A stretch of 64,000 nt of DNA from Collinsella aerofaciens (GTDB taxonomy: Bacteria; Actinomycetota; Coriobacteriia; Coriobacteriales; Coriobacteriaceae): NCBI RefSeq assembly GCF_015554145.1, contig NZ_JADNHZ010000014.1, forward strand, positions 1-64,000, written 5' to 3'. Numbering within the stretch: position 1 is the stretch's first letter; each line of letters starts with the position of its first letter. The notes beneath the pieces are model-generated. The model saw only the letters and a list, made by a program, of their open reading frames with translations. It searched no databases and was not told where the DNA came from. Positions 17,209-25,803 of the stretch are shown piece by piece. Both the position numbers and the translations under genes were made by a program.

Positions 17209-18201
17209 ATGACTACTCAGGAACAGGTTAAGGACGTCGTCTCCCAGGTTTTGGCTGACAAGGCAGACAAGGGCGGCATCAAGCGCGTCGTGTGGATTGG
17301 CGCCGGTGGATCCAACGGCGGCAACTATCCTGCCCAGTACTTTATGGAGCACGAGGCCACGCAGGTCGTGAGCTCCAGCTACACCAGCAACGAGTTCGTG
17401 CACGCCACGCCTGCCTACGTCAACGAGAACACCCTGGCCGTCGTCGTGTCCATGCGCGGCACCAAGGAGACCATCGTCGCCGCCCAGGTCGCCAAGAACC
17501 ACGGCGCCAGCACCATCGCCATCTATGTTGACGAGTCCGGCCTCACCGAGGTCTGCGACTACAAGATCCAGTACGACAGCCTGGCCATCGACGAGTCCTG
17601 CATGGGCCGCACCAACTCCGCCGTCGTGACCATGATTGCTATGGAGCTTACGCAGCAGACCGAGGGCTATGCCGAGTACGAGGCCGCTATGGCCGCCTTC
17701 GACTTGGTCGACCCCATCTATCGCAAGGCTGTCGAGTACACCCGTCCGCTCGCTGCCAAGTGGGCCGAGCAGAACGCCGACAAGCCCTGCATCAACGTTA
17801 TGGCTCAGGGCCCGCTCTTTGGTGCCGCCTACGTCTTTAGCATCTGCAACGTGCAGGAGATGCTGCAGATCGACTCCTGCACCATCAACACCTGCGACTT
17901 CTTCCACGGTCCCTTCGAGATCCTGGACAAGCGTACCTCGCTGTTCCAGCTCATCAGCGTCGGCCGCAGCCGCTGCAACGACGAGCGCGGCATTCGCTTT
18001 GTCAACCAGTACGGTGGTGAGCGCGTCTACCAGCTCGACGCCAAGGAGCTCGGCCTCAACGACATCAAGGACAGCGTGAGCGAGTACTTCAACCACCTGA
18101 TCTTTGCCCCGATCCTCAACAACGTCTACATGCGTGCGCTCTCCGCCGTCACCCACAAGGACTACATGACGCGCCGCTACATGTGGAAGCTGGACTACTA
18201 G
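17209..18201 (+). CDS. SIS-domain sugar-phosphate deglycase-like protein (paralog 1)
   Basis: A 330-residue protein with two SIS (sugar isomerase) domains, related to FrlB/GfrF/FraB-type deglycases that split phosphorylated Amadori compounds into an amino acid and a hexose 6-phosphate. The first SIS half has WIGAGGSNGGNYPAQYF and VVSMRGTKETIVAA; the second carries INTCDFFHGPFEILD, and it ends TRRYMWKLDY. The usual GEYFHGPFE motif reads CDFFHGPFE here, so the acidic residue is Asp rather than Glu. It is controlled by the divergent GntR regulator, with no transporter in the same transcript. Paralogs lie at 22499 and 29722. Confidence 0.82.
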   Translation: MTTQEQVKDVVSQVLADKADKGGIKRVVWIGAGGSNGGNYPAQYFMEHEATQVVSSSYTSNEFVHATPAYVNENTLAVVVSMRGTKETIVAAQVAKNHGASTIAIYVDESGLTEVCDYKIQYDSLAIDESCMGRTNSAVVTMIAMELTQQTEGYAEYEAAMAAFDLVDPIYRKAVEYTRPLAAKWAEQNADKPCINVMAQGPLFGAAYVFSICNVQEMLQIDSCTINTCDFFHGPFEILDKRTSLFQLISVGRSRCNDERGIRFVNQYGGERVYQLDAKELGLNDIKDSVSEYFNHLIFAPILNNVYMRALSAVTHKDYMTRRYMWKLDY

Positions 18202-18237
18202 GGGATAGGGCGGCCTAACAGCTCGATGTCCTCATAA

Positions 18238-18302
18238 GTTGCGGTGGAATAGTTCCTGCTTGGGGGCTTGAAGCCTCTATTTAGGAACTATTTCACCGCA
18301 AC
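18238..18302. repeat. Long inverted repeat between SIS gene 1 and the DMT transporter
   Basis: A 20-base arm (18238-18257, GTTGCGGTGGAATAGTTCCT) pairs with 18283-18302 with one G-T pair. A small inner stem, GGGGCTT/AGCCTC, sits in the loop. There is no T-tract. It lies 36 bases after a stop codon, like other elements in this window. Confidence 0.72.
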
Positions 18303-18374
18303 CGCCCAGTAATCCGCTGGGGGCGGAGGAAAACGGATCACTTATCCGCTCGCCGATTTGTGTCTTGAAAAATG

Positions 18375-18394
18375 TATATAACGACTATAACGTA
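18375..18394. promoter_or_regulatory. Candidate operator, ACGTTATA family (site 1)
   Basis: TATATAACGACTATAACG is two CGTTATA half-boxes read on the minus strand, nine bases apart. The same box occurs before the PTS operon (19653-19681) and before the GntR gene at 25854 (25804-25821). TTGAAA (18365-18370) followed by the TATAAC region could be the promoter. Confidence 0.5.
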
Positions 18395-18432
18395 GTACGA
18401 AACATATTGGAAACAATATCGAGGAGGCTGCG

Positions 18433-19515
18433 TTGAAGAAAAGCAATCTGGGCTATGTGCTGGTGCTGATCGCCGCGCTTATGTGGGGCAGCATCGGAAT
18501 CTTTGTAAACGGCATCTCGGCCATGGGCGTTTCGTCCCAGAGCATGGCTGCCTTTCGCTTGTTGGTCGGAGCGCTTATCTTGGCGCCGGTCCTGATGTTT
18601 ATGGGCTGCCGTCCGGGTGAGGGGTCTACCGTGGCTCAGGGTCCGCTGGCCCTGTTCAAGGCAAGCCCTAAAGAGCTTGTTCCCTGTGCGCTTGTCGGCA
18701 TCGTCGGTTTGGCCGCCGCCAACACCTGTTATTACGAGTGCATGGGCGAGGTGGGCATGTCCACGGCCTCGGTGCTGCTCTACACCTCGCCGGTGTTTGG
18801 CGTCATGCTCGGCCGCGTGCTTTATCGCGAGGACGTGACCCCCAACAAGCTCGTTGCCATTGTCTTTAACATCGTAGGCTGCGTGCTTGCAGTGACCAAT
18901 GGCGACCTTTCCGGTTTTCATTTTTCGGTTTGGGGCGTCACGTCGGGCGTGATTGCAGGCCTTTGTGGTGCGTCGCTCGCGGTGTTTAGCCGAATAGCAA
19001 CCAAGACGGTCCACCCGCTGGCTGTCACGTTTTGGGGCTTTGTTTTTGGCGGTGCGGTTATGGCAGCTATCGCGGCTCCGTGGCCGGATGTCGCCGCGGC
19101 AATGTCGCCACAGCTGCTGCTGCTGTTCCTTGGCTTTGGACTCATCCCCACAGCCGTTGCTTACATCTTATATATGCAGGGTCTGTCCATGGGGCTCGAG
19201 ACATCGAAAGTTCCCGTCGTAATGTCTTTCGAGACGGTCGTCACCGTACTGGTGGGCATTGGTGTCTACGCCGAGCCCGCCGGCGCGATTAAAGTCCTGG
19301 GCATCGTGTTGGTGCTCGCGTCCATCCTGATTATGAACACCGACTTCTCCAAGCTGCGCAACAGTGTGTTTGTCGGTCATGTCATTGAGAGCATGACCTT
19401 TAAGCCCAACGCGTGGTGGACCGAAAAATCTCAGGACATGGATCTGTTTAAGGAACGCACCGGCATTGCGCTGGAACCCACCGTACAGGAAAGCCCCTGG
19501 TACTTCGTGCGATAG
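18433..19515 (+). CDS. EamA/DMT family transporter with C-terminal extension
   Basis: A 360-residue inner-membrane protein with ten predicted helices in two EamA repeats (ALMWGSIGIFVNGI in the first, VTSGVIAGLCGASLAVF starting the second). DMT carriers of this type usually export amino acids or related metabolites. About 50 residues after the last helix are soluble (KPNAWWTEKSQDMDLF to the end), which is unusual for the family. Translation starts at TTG 18433, supported by GAGGAGG. The ACGTTATA box upstream is shared with the PTS operon, so it may release the amino acid set free by deglycation; that is inference. Confidence 0.83.
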   Translation: MKKSNLGYVLVLIAALMWGSIGIFVNGISAMGVSSQSMAAFRLLVGALILAPVLMFMGCRPGEGSTVAQGPLALFKASPKELVPCALVGIVGLAAANTCYYECMGEVGMSTASVLLYTSPVFGVMLGRVLYREDVTPNKLVAIVFNIVGCVLAVTNGDLSGFHFSVWGVTSGVIAGLCGASLAVFSRIATKTVHPLAVTFWGFVFGGAVMAAIAAPWPDVAAAMSPQLLLLFLGFGLIPTAVAYILYMQGLSMGLETSKVPVVMSFETVVTVLVGIGVYAEPAGAIKVLGIVLVLASILIMNTDFSKLRNSVFVGHVIESMTFKPNAWWTEKSQDMDLFKERTGIALEPTVQESPWYFVR

Positions 19516-19652
19516 GGGATTGCGCGCAGGGTCTGACCTGGGGTTATCCAGCTAGCGCCGGCCTACCCAGTCCAACGTTTCGAGTACGTTAAACCCGTCA
19601 ACGGTCGATTTTCACCCGCGAACGGTCTTTATACTAATTAGCAATATAAGCA

Positions 19653-19681
19653 ACGTATAAGACGTTATAATGACCATAACG
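19653..19681. promoter_or_regulatory. Candidate operator, ACGTTATA family (site 2), before the PTS operon
   Basis: ACGTATAAGACGTTATAATG (19653-19672), then CCATAACG to 19681. It contains three copies of the CGTTAT/ATAACG half-box and overlaps a TATAAT -10 sequence (19666-19671), 27 bases before the first PTS start codon. A repressor bound here would block the promoter. Confidence 0.58.
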
Positions 19682-19697
19682 AAAAGGAGGAGGCAAG

Positions 19698-20621
19698 ATG
19701 AATCAGATCATTCTCGCATCTCATGGCGGCCTGGCCGCAGGCGCCAAAGACACGCTCGAGATGGTTCTCGGCGACGTGTCGAACGTCCACGTCGTGTCGC
19801 TTGCTCGTGACGACAAGGAGCCCATCACCAATAAGGTTGAGGCTATGATCGCCACGTTCAACGCGGACGACACCGTCTATGTGCTGACCGATATGCTCGG
19901 CAGCTCGGTCAACAACAACATGGTCGAGCTTTCCAAGAACGGCACGAAGTTCACGGTTGTCAGCGGTTTCAACATCCCGTTGGCGCTCACGCTTGCTATG
20001 AGCCCCGCCCCCGTCAAGGGCGCCGAGCTCGCGGCCCTCATCAATGAGGCCCGCACCGGTCTGACCAACCCCAACGCACCGGTCGAGGCCGCCGCGGCTC
20101 CCGCCAAGAAGGCCAAGGCGTCCCGTCACAGCTCCGGTCCCGCCAAGATCGTCCTCGCACGTCTTGACTACCGTCTGCTGCACGGCCAGGTCGTCTTTAC
20201 TTGGACCACCAAGGTTCAGGCCGAGCGCATCATCGTCGTCGACAACGCTGCCGCCAACGATGACATCAAGAAGGGCGCTCTTAAGCTGGCCAAGCCCCAG
20301 GGCGTGCGCCTGAACGTCTTCACCGTCGAGCGTGCCCTCGCCAAGATGGATAAGCTCAACACCCTCGGCGAGCGCGTCATGTTCGTCTTTGGCAACACTG
20401 CCGAGATGCTGCAGTTCTGTCAGGGCTACAAGCTCGACGCCATCAACCTGGGCGCCACCGCCAACCACGACGGTGCCGATCAGGTCGGCGGCAAGGACAG
20501 CTCCGTCTTCCTCGACGCCACCCAGAAGGCCGACGTCAACCAGCTGCTCGACATGGGCATCAAGCTCTATGTCCAGCAGACCCCTACGTATCAGAGCGTC
20601 GACATCGACGCCAAGCTGTAA
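19698..20621 (+). CDS. PTS mannose-family enzyme IIAB
   Basis: A 307-residue cytoplasmic phosphocarrier that fuses IIA and IIB. The IIA part has its phospho-His at residue 9 in ILASHGGLA; a 20-residue Ala/Lys/Ser linker follows around residue 135. The IIB part has RLDYRLLHGQVV with phospho-His near 161. Phosphate passes from HPr to IIA to IIB and then to the incoming sugar. GGAGGAGG precedes the ATG. It is first in an operon with IIC and IID and, after a 199-base gap, a SIS deglycase-like gene. In Gfr-type systems IIA and IIB are usually separate. Confidence 0.93.
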   Translation: MNQIILASHGGLAAGAKDTLEMVLGDVSNVHVVSLARDDKEPITNKVEAMIATFNADDTVYVLTDMLGSSVNNNMVELSKNGTKFTVVSGFNIPLALTLAMSPAPVKGAELAALINEARTGLTNPNAPVEAAAAPAKKAKASRHSSGPAKIVLARLDYRLLHGQVVFTWTTKVQAERIIVVDNAAANDDIKKGALKLAKPQGVRLNVFTVERALAKMDKLNTLGERVMFVFGNTAEMLQFCQGYKLDAINLGATANHDGADQVGGKDSSVFLDATQKADVNQLLDMGIKLYVQQTPTYQSVDIDAKL

Positions 20622-20657
20622 TCAACCAGGCTTTTGCCTGACTGAAAGGAGAAGGGT

Positions 20658-21452
20658 ATGAATACGTTCATCAGTGCGGTGCTCGTCGGCCTCGTCGGCG
20701 TGTTCTGCATGTGGGACTCCCGCCTGCTCGGTCGTCTTAACTTCGAGCAGCCCCTCGTTGGCGCTACGCTCGTCGGTCTGCTGCTGGGCGATGTGCCCAC
20801 CGGCCTTGCCGTCGGTGCCGCCGTCGAGCTCGTGTCCATGGGCCTGGTGCAGGTCGGCGCCGCCGTTCCGCCCGATATGGTCCTGGGCGGCATCGTGGCC
20901 GCTGCCTTTGCGTGCCTGACCGATGCTTCTGCCGAGACCGCCATGACGATCGCCATCCCGGTCGCCGTCCTGGGTCAGCTCCTCGGCATCGTGTTCCGTT
21001 CCATCATCGCCGCCCTCACCCATGTGGCAGATAGCGCGATCGATAACGGAAAGTTCAAGACCGCCTATCGTATGCACATCTGCGCCGGCTCCGGTCTGTA
21101 CGCCATCATGTACTTCCTGCCGATCTTCCTCGCCGTCTTTGTTGGCACCGACCTGGTTCAGGCCATCGTCAACATGGTTCCCGAGTGGCTGTCCACTGGT
21201 CTTAACGTTTCGACCAAGATCATGACCGCCTACGGCTTGGCCCTGCTGCTCACCATGATGATCAAGAAGGGTATGACTCCGTTCCTGTTCATCGGTTTCC
21301 TGCTCGCCGCTTACCTCAACCTGTCCGTCATCGCGGTCGCTCTGATCGGTGTGTGCCTGGCTGTCGTCTTCATGGGCTTCAAGTTCAACGGGTCCCATGC
21401 AGCCGCCGGTGTCGATTCCGACTACGATCCGCTCGAAGACGACGAAGACTAA
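20658..21452 (+). CDS. PTS mannose-family enzyme IIC
   Basis: A 264-residue membrane subunit that forms the sugar channel together with IID. The sequence is hydrophobic throughout and carries the family stretch VGAAVELVSMGLVQVGAAV and PPDMVLGGIVA. The acidic C-terminus (SDYDPLEDDED) is cytoplasmic by prediction. GGAGAAGGG precedes the ATG. It is 36 bases after IIAB and 13 bases before IID. Confidence 0.93.
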   Translation: MNTFISAVLVGLVGVFCMWDSRLLGRLNFEQPLVGATLVGLLLGDVPTGLAVGAAVELVSMGLVQVGAAVPPDMVLGGIVAAAFACLTDASAETAMTIAIPVAVLGQLLGIVFRSIIAALTHVADSAIDNGKFKTAYRMHICAGSGLYAIMYFLPIFLAVFVGTDLVQAIVNMVPEWLSTGLNVSTKIMTAYGLALLLTMMIKKGMTPFLFIGFLLAAYLNLSVIAVALIGVCLAVVFMGFKFNGSHAAAGVDSDYDPLEDDED

Positions 21453-21465
21453 GGAGGAACACACT

Positions 21466-22299
21466 ATGGCAACCGCAACCAAGGACGTGTCCCTGAACAA
21501 GAAGGTCAGCCAGTTCTTCTGGCGCTCCTGGGCCATCCAGGCCTCTTGGAACTACGAGCGTCAGATGAACATGGGCTTCCTCTACGGCATGGTTCCCACG
21601 CTCGACCGCCTCTATCCGGACGAGTCCGACCCCAAGCAGCTCGCTGCTAAGAAAGAGGCTTACCACCGTCACATGGCGTTCTACAACTGCACCCCGCAGA
21701 CGAGCGCCTTTATCCTGGGCCTCACCGCCTCCATGGAGGAGGAGTACGCCAAGGATCCCGAGAACTTCAACCCCGATTCGATTAACGCGGTCAAGACCTC
21801 CCTTATGGGCCCGCTTTCCGGCATCGGTGACTCCTTCTTCCAGGGCACCATCCGTGTTATCGCCTTTGGTCTGGGCGTTCAGCTGGCTCAGCAGGGCTCC
21901 ATCATGGGCCCGATCCTGGCCATGCTCATTTCCATCGTCCCCTCTGTGCTGATCACTTGGTTCGCAGCCAAGATGGGCTATCAGGGCGGCCACGAGTACC
22001 TGAGCAAGCTTCAGGGCGGCGACCTCATGGAGAAGCTCATGTATGTCTGCGGCATCGTGGGTCTTATGTCCGTAGGCGGCATGATCGCCACGCTGATCGG
22101 CGCCACCACCCCGCTGCAGTTCGCTGAGGGCACCGTCGTTATCCAGGACATCCTGGACGGCATGATGCCCCAGATGATCTCCCTTGGCCTCACTGGCCTT
22201 ATGTACTGGCTCATCAAGAAGAACGTCAACACCGGTTGGCTTCTCGTGATCGCCATCGTGGGCGGCATCGCCCTCTCCGCGGCCGGCATCCTGGCCTAG
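21466..22299 (+). CDS. PTS mannose-family enzyme IID
   Basis: A 277-residue membrane subunit of the mannose-type permease. Typical IID features are FWRSWAIQASWNYERQMNMG near the N-terminus, YNCTPQTSAFILGLTASMEE and MGPLSGIGDSFFQGT. The C-terminus has several membrane helices. AAGGAGG lies before ATG 21466; the frame is open further upstream into IIC but that is not the start. With IIAB and IIC it makes a full transporter. Confidence 0.94.
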   Translation: MATATKDVSLNKKVSQFFWRSWAIQASWNYERQMNMGFLYGMVPTLDRLYPDESDPKQLAAKKEAYHRHMAFYNCTPQTSAFILGLTASMEEEYAKDPENFNPDSINAVKTSLMGPLSGIGDSFFQGTIRVIAFGLGVQLAQQGSIMGPILAMLISIVPSVLITWFAAKMGYQGGHEYLSKLQGGDLMEKLMYVCGIVGLMSVGGMIATLIGATTPLQFAEGTVVIQDILDGMMPQMISLGLTGLMYWLIKKNVNTGWLLVIAIVGGIALSAAGILA

Positions 22300-22333
22300 T
22301 CGCGACCAAGCGTCTAACCGCTTTCCCCCGGGG

Positions 22334-22408
22334 GCCTGCCTGGCATCCCATACCCCAGGCAGGCTTCCATCCCCAAAATGCGACAATGGGACAGTCCCTT
22401 TGTCGCAT
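22334..22408. repeat. Two hairpins between IID and SIS gene 2
   Basis: First hairpin: GCCTGCCTGG (22334-22343) with CCAGGCAGGC (22355-22364). Second: ATGCGACAA (22378-22386) with TTGTCGCAT (22400-22408), enclosing GGGACAGTCCC. Neither has a T-tract, so partial termination or RNA processing between the PTS genes and the deglycase gene is possible. Confidence 0.68.
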
Positions 22409-22498
22409 CCTCAACGGGCCGGCGACTCGGTCCAAATCACGGTAACCCTGCGAGCGCCCGGCAATGTGGCGCCGCAAAAATCGAAAGGAATGTGTCAG

Positions 22499-23482
22499 AT
22501 GTACGAGATCGACCTTAACCTCCCTAAGCAGATCGTCGCTGACGTCCTGTCCAACCACGAGATCCACAGTGTCGCCTTCGTCGGCTGCGGTGCTTCCATG
22601 TCCGACCTGTACCCCGCCAAGTACTTCCTGGCCAACAACACGGACAAGCTGAACGTTCAGATCTTCACCGCTAACGAGTTCAACTATGACACGCCTTCCT
22701 GGGTCAACGAGCACACCTTCGTGATCACCTGCTCCCTCGGTGGCTCCACGCCCGAGACCGTCGAGGCCAACAAGACCGCCAAGAAGCACAACTGCCCGGT
22801 CGTCTCCCTCACCAACAAGGCTGGCTCCGCTCTGACCGTCGACGCCGACTACGTCATCGTTCACGGCTTCCACGCCAACTTCGCTGCCAAGTGCGAGAAG
22901 CCCGGCTATGCCATCGCTCTTGCTCTCGAGATCCTTCAGCAGACCGAGGGCTATGACAAGTACGACGACATGATCACCGGCCTCACCAACGTCTTCGATC
23001 TCTGCGAGAACGCTGCTCAGTCCTGCAAGAAGCTCGCCAAGAAGTTCGCTGAGGACTTCAAGGACGACAAGATGATTTACTTCATGGCCTCTGGTGCCTC
23101 CGAGAAGATGGCTTACTCTCACGCCGCCTTCCTGTTCACCGAGATGCAGTGGATCGACGCCGCCGCCTACAACACCGGCGAGTACTTCCACGGCCCGTTC
23201 GAGGTTTCCACCGAGGGTAAGCCCTACGTCTTCTTCATGTCCGATGGCGCTACCCGTCCGATGGACGCCCGCGCCCTCACCTTCCTTGAGCGCATGGGCG
23301 CCAAGGTCGCTCTGATCGACTCCAAGGACTACGGCCTGGCTGACGCCGTGCCCGCGAGCGTCGTCACCTACTTCAACCCGCTGCTGCACCTCGCCGTTAT
23401 GCGCGAGTACGGCAACCAGATCGCCGAGGCCCGTCAGCACCCGCTGACCATGCGTCGCTACATGTGGAAGCTTTCCTACTAA
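22499..23482 (+). CDS. SIS-domain sugar-phosphate deglycase-like protein (paralog 2)
   Basis: A 327-residue double-SIS protein. The first half has VAFVGCGASMSDLYPAKYF and TCSLGGSTPETVEA; the second has the complete motif NTGEYFHGPFEVS; the C-terminus is MRRYMWKLSY. It resembles FrlB/GfrF deglycases, which cleave 6-phosphorylated fructosamines to an amino acid plus glucose 6-phosphate. Its place after the PTS genes suggests it acts on the sugar conjugate that the PTS phosphorylates on entry. Start 22499 is chosen because AAAGGA lies nine bases upstream; ATG 22490 is too close to that signal. A strong terminator follows. Confidence 0.86.
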   Translation: MYEIDLNLPKQIVADVLSNHEIHSVAFVGCGASMSDLYPAKYFLANNTDKLNVQIFTANEFNYDTPSWVNEHTFVITCSLGGSTPETVEANKTAKKHNCPVVSLTNKAGSALTVDADYVIVHGFHANFAAKCEKPGYAIALALEILQQTEGYDKYDDMITGLTNVFDLCENAAQSCKKLAKKFAEDFKDDKMIYFMASGASEKMAYSHAAFLFTEMQWIDAAAYNTGEYFHGPFEVSTEGKPYVFFMSDGATRPMDARALTFLERMGAKVALIDSKDYGLADAVPASVVTYFNPLLHLAVMREYGNQIAEARQHPLTMRRYMWKLSY

Positions 23483-23516
23483 TCACAAGTAAGTAGACCT
23501 TACGGGTTGATTGAGA

Positions 23517-23548
23517 GGGGATGGGGTTTGCGCCCCGTCCCCTTTTTT
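23517..23548 (+). terminator. Terminator after SIS gene 2
   Basis: GGGGATGGGG (23517-23526), loop TTTGCG, CCCCGTCCCC (23533-23542), then TTTTTT. It marks the end of the PTS-deglycase transcript. Confidence 0.9.
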
Positions 23549-23587
23549 GCTCTTGGGAGGGCACGCCTGTCGCGTCGCAAAACCCAG

Positions 23588-23628
23588 GATAAAACCTACC
23601 AAAATAAACCTGTCTCTATTTGGCAGGT
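23588..23628 (+). repeat. 41-bp dispersed element GATAAAACCT...AGGT (copy 1)
   Basis: Exactly 41 bases, starting GATAAAACCTACC and ending GGCAGGT. The other copies are 25722-25762 (same strand) and 33577-33617 (reverse). It ends two bases before the ribosome binding site of the HAD gene, so it is transcribed in that gene's leader. Confidence 0.75.
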
Positions 23629-23642
23629 GGGAGGAGATGCGT

Positions 23643-24272
23643 ATGATCAAAGCAGTGCTGTTTGACATGGACGGCGTGCTGGTCGATACCGAGTGGTTCT
23701 ACAACCGTCGTCGCGTGGCGTTTATGGAGGAGAAGGGGTTCCACTTTGACGAGATCCCCGATCTTTCGGGGTCTAACGAGCCGGCCATTTGGGAGGCGCT
23801 GGTGCCCGACGATGTTGAGCTGCGCGAGCGCCTTCGCGTGGAGTACAAGCAGGTCTACAGCCCGGACCACCCCGTTCCGTATGCCGAGCTGCTCAACGAG
23901 CAGACGGAGCCGGTGATGCGCGCACTGCACGAGCGCGGCGTGAAGTGTGCCATCGCGAGCTCGTCTTATCGTGAGCTCATTGACGAGCTGGTAGAGATTG
24001 CCGGTATCGCCGATGTGCTGGACTACACCATCAGCGGTCACGAGTGCAGTGCGTTTAAGCCCGACCCCGAGATCTACCTGCGTGCCATGGAGGCGCTGGG
24101 GGTGGAGCCTGCCGAGTGCCTGGTTATCGAGGATTCGCCTTTGGGGATCGAGGCTGGCAAACGTTCCGGCGCCCGCGTCCTGGCACTGCGTCCGCACGAG
24201 GGCGTCAACCTCGATCAATCGCGAGCCGATGCCGTTATTGATAATCTGACCGACATTTTGGCCGCTTTGTAG
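23643..24272 (+). CDS. HAD superfamily hydrolase, beta-phosphoglucomutase-like
   Basis: A 209-residue HAD enzyme. Motif I is FDMDGVLVDTE (nucleophile and acid Asp), motif II is in IASSSYREL, motif III is the Lys of FKPDPEIYL, and motif IV is VIEDSPLGIEAG. The cap lies between motifs I and II. Such proteins are sugar-phosphate phosphatases or phosphoglucomutases; specificity is not visible. In this island it could act on a hexose phosphate from the deglycases. GGAGGAG ends six bases before ATG 23643, which is preferred to the ATG at 23637. Confidence 0.87.
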   Translation: MIKAVLFDMDGVLVDTEWFYNRRRVAFMEEKGFHFDEIPDLSGSNEPAIWEALVPDDVELRERLRVEYKQVYSPDHPVPYAELLNEQTEPVMRALHERGVKCAIASSSYRELIDELVEIAGIADVLDYTISGHECSAFKPDPEIYLRAMEALGVEPAECLVIEDSPLGIEAGKRSGARVLALRPHEGVNLDQSRADAVIDNLTDILAAL

Positions 24273-24627
24273 TGTCAATCCGCCGCGAGAAGCACGGGTT
24301 CAAACGTTTTTTGCGGTGGACTGGCTCAATTTGGTTTCGATTTTGATCCGTTTGGCTTCGATTCGGACTAAGTGAGTAGACTTTTTGGCGCAGGCCGAGC
24401 ACAATGCATATCTTCCTTTGTAAAACCGCAGGTCACAGGGGTGGCGGTTTTGGGTGTGCTCGGCAGATCGTAAAAAGTCTACTCACTTGGAATTTTGCCC
24501 TTTGGTCGTGGGGGTTGCTGGTCCCGTTTTGGTTGTCGAGGGAGGTTGAATTGAAGCGCCCCCGCACGCTCCATGCTACAATCGCGGGCATGCCCCACAA
24601 CTACATCTGCCTTCGAAGGGAGCCTAC
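24273..24627. other. Gene-free stretch with two inverted-repeat structures
   Basis: No gene is supported. The stretch holds a weak hairpin (TCCGCCGC near 24280 with GCGGTGGA ending near 24320), the large multi-stem element at 24368-24490, and a promoter-like TACAAT at 24577-24582 about 46 bases before the YitT-type start. Confidence 0.6.
24368..24490. repeat. Multi-stem inverted-repeat element, 123 bp
   Basis: The outer arms AAGTGAGTAGACTTTTT (ending 24386) and AAAAAGTCTACTCACTT (from 24472) pair perfectly. Inside, GCCGAGCACA pairs with TGTGCTCGGC, and further in AAAACCGC pairs with GCGGTTTT. Three nested stems make a branched RNA or cruciform likely. It is non-coding and resembles a miniature inverted-repeat element; no target-site duplication was recognised. 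Confidence 0.75.
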
Positions 24628-25634
24628 GTGGCGAATGCCATCGATCAGCTCACGGACCGCGTGCTCGTGCTCGGCCGCCTTACCATCGTCCGCCGCGCCA
24701 TTACCGCCGTGGCGGTCACCATTTCCGCCGTTCTCCAGACATTCCTGATCCAGGCGTTCATTCGGCCCGCCGACCTGCTTCCGAGCGGTCTTACCGGCGT
24801 CGCGGTCCTGCTCGATCGCGTTACCTCGCTCGGCGGCGTTCACATCGACATCTCGCTCGGTATGCTCGCGCTCAACATCCCCGTGGGCTCCTATGCTGGA
24901 GCGGCATTAGCAAGCGCTTCGTCATCTTCTCTATGATGCAAGTTGTGCTCTCATCGCTGTTCCTCAACATCTTTCATTTCGCCCCGTTTTTGGGCGACAA
25001 GATCATGCTCATCATTTTTGGTGGCGTGGTCTCGGGTCTGGGCGCTGCCATCGCGCTCAAGTCCGGCGCATCTACCGGCGGCACCGACTTTATCGCGCTG
25101 TGGGTCTCCAACCACACGGGCAAGACCATCTGGGGCGTTATCTTTGGTTTCAACTGCTTTATCTTGGCGATCTTTGGCTTTATGTTTGGCTGGGACAATG
25201 CGGCGTACTCCATCGTGTTCCAGTTTATTTCGACCAAGACCATCGACAGTTTCTATCGTCGCTACGACCGCGTGACGCTGCAGATCACGACGCGCAAGGC
25301 AGACGAGGTCATGACTGCCTATGTTGACCATTTTCAGCACGGCATTAGCTGTGCCGAGGTCATCGGCGGATACAGCCGCGAAAAGATGTACCTGCTGCAC
25401 GCCGTTGTCTCGACCTACGAGAGTCAGGACATTATCAAGCTGGTATGCGACATTGATCCCGGCGCCGTGATCAACGTGTTCCACACGCTCAACTTTGTGG
25501 GCGGCTGGTGGGGCGGTCATGTTGACGAGCCCATGCCCACGGCCGTACCCGATCCCGACAAGCCCGCGCGCATGGCCTGCAGGCAGGCGCGCCTCAGCGA
25601 GCAGGATAGTCTGCAGCAGGACGACGGCAAGTAG
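24628..25634 (+). pseudogene. YitT family membrane protein gene with a frameshift
   Basis: The first frame (GTG 24628, GAAGGGAG upstream) encodes the membrane part of a DUF161/YitT protein down to MLALNIP. It then runs out of frame near 24885-24887 and stops at 24936. The continuation lies in the next frame: LLCWSGISKRFVIFSMMQ, SGASTGGTDFIAL, then the soluble DUF2179 domain (DRVTLQITTRKADEVMTAY) to 25634. Adding one G to the GGG run at 24885-24887 restores a continuous protein of about 335 residues. It may be a real inactivating deletion, a phase-variable tract or a sequence error. The gene ends with a DUF2179 domain plus a 35-residue tail. Confidence 0.82.
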
Positions 25635-25674
25635 GGTTTTGGCTTTTTGCCGGTCAAGCGCAGCCCATTCGAAT

Positions 25675-25716
25675 GAGCCCCCCGAAAGCCCCGTTGCTTT
25701 CGAGGGGCTCTCGTTT
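25675..25716 (+). terminator. Terminator-like hairpin after the YitT gene
   Basis: GAGCCCCCCGAAAGC (25675-25689) pairs with GCTTTCGAGGGGCTC (25696-25710), with one mismatch, followed by TCGTTT. Confidence 0.72.
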
Positions 25717-25721
25717 GACCA

Positions 25722-25762
25722 GATAAAACCTACCAAAATGAAGCTGTCGCTTTTTGGTAGGT
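25722..25762 (+). repeat. 41-bp dispersed element (copy 2)
   Basis: This begins GATAAAACCTACCAAAAT and ends TTTTTGGTAGGT, so ACCTACCAAAA pairs with TTTTGGTAGGT in a perfect hairpin. It has the same length as the copies at 23588 and 33577. It lies between the YitT gene and the GntR operator. Confidence 0.75.
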
Positions 25763-25803
25763 GGGGTGTATCGTTTTATCAATATGAGGTAACATGAAAC
25801 TAG

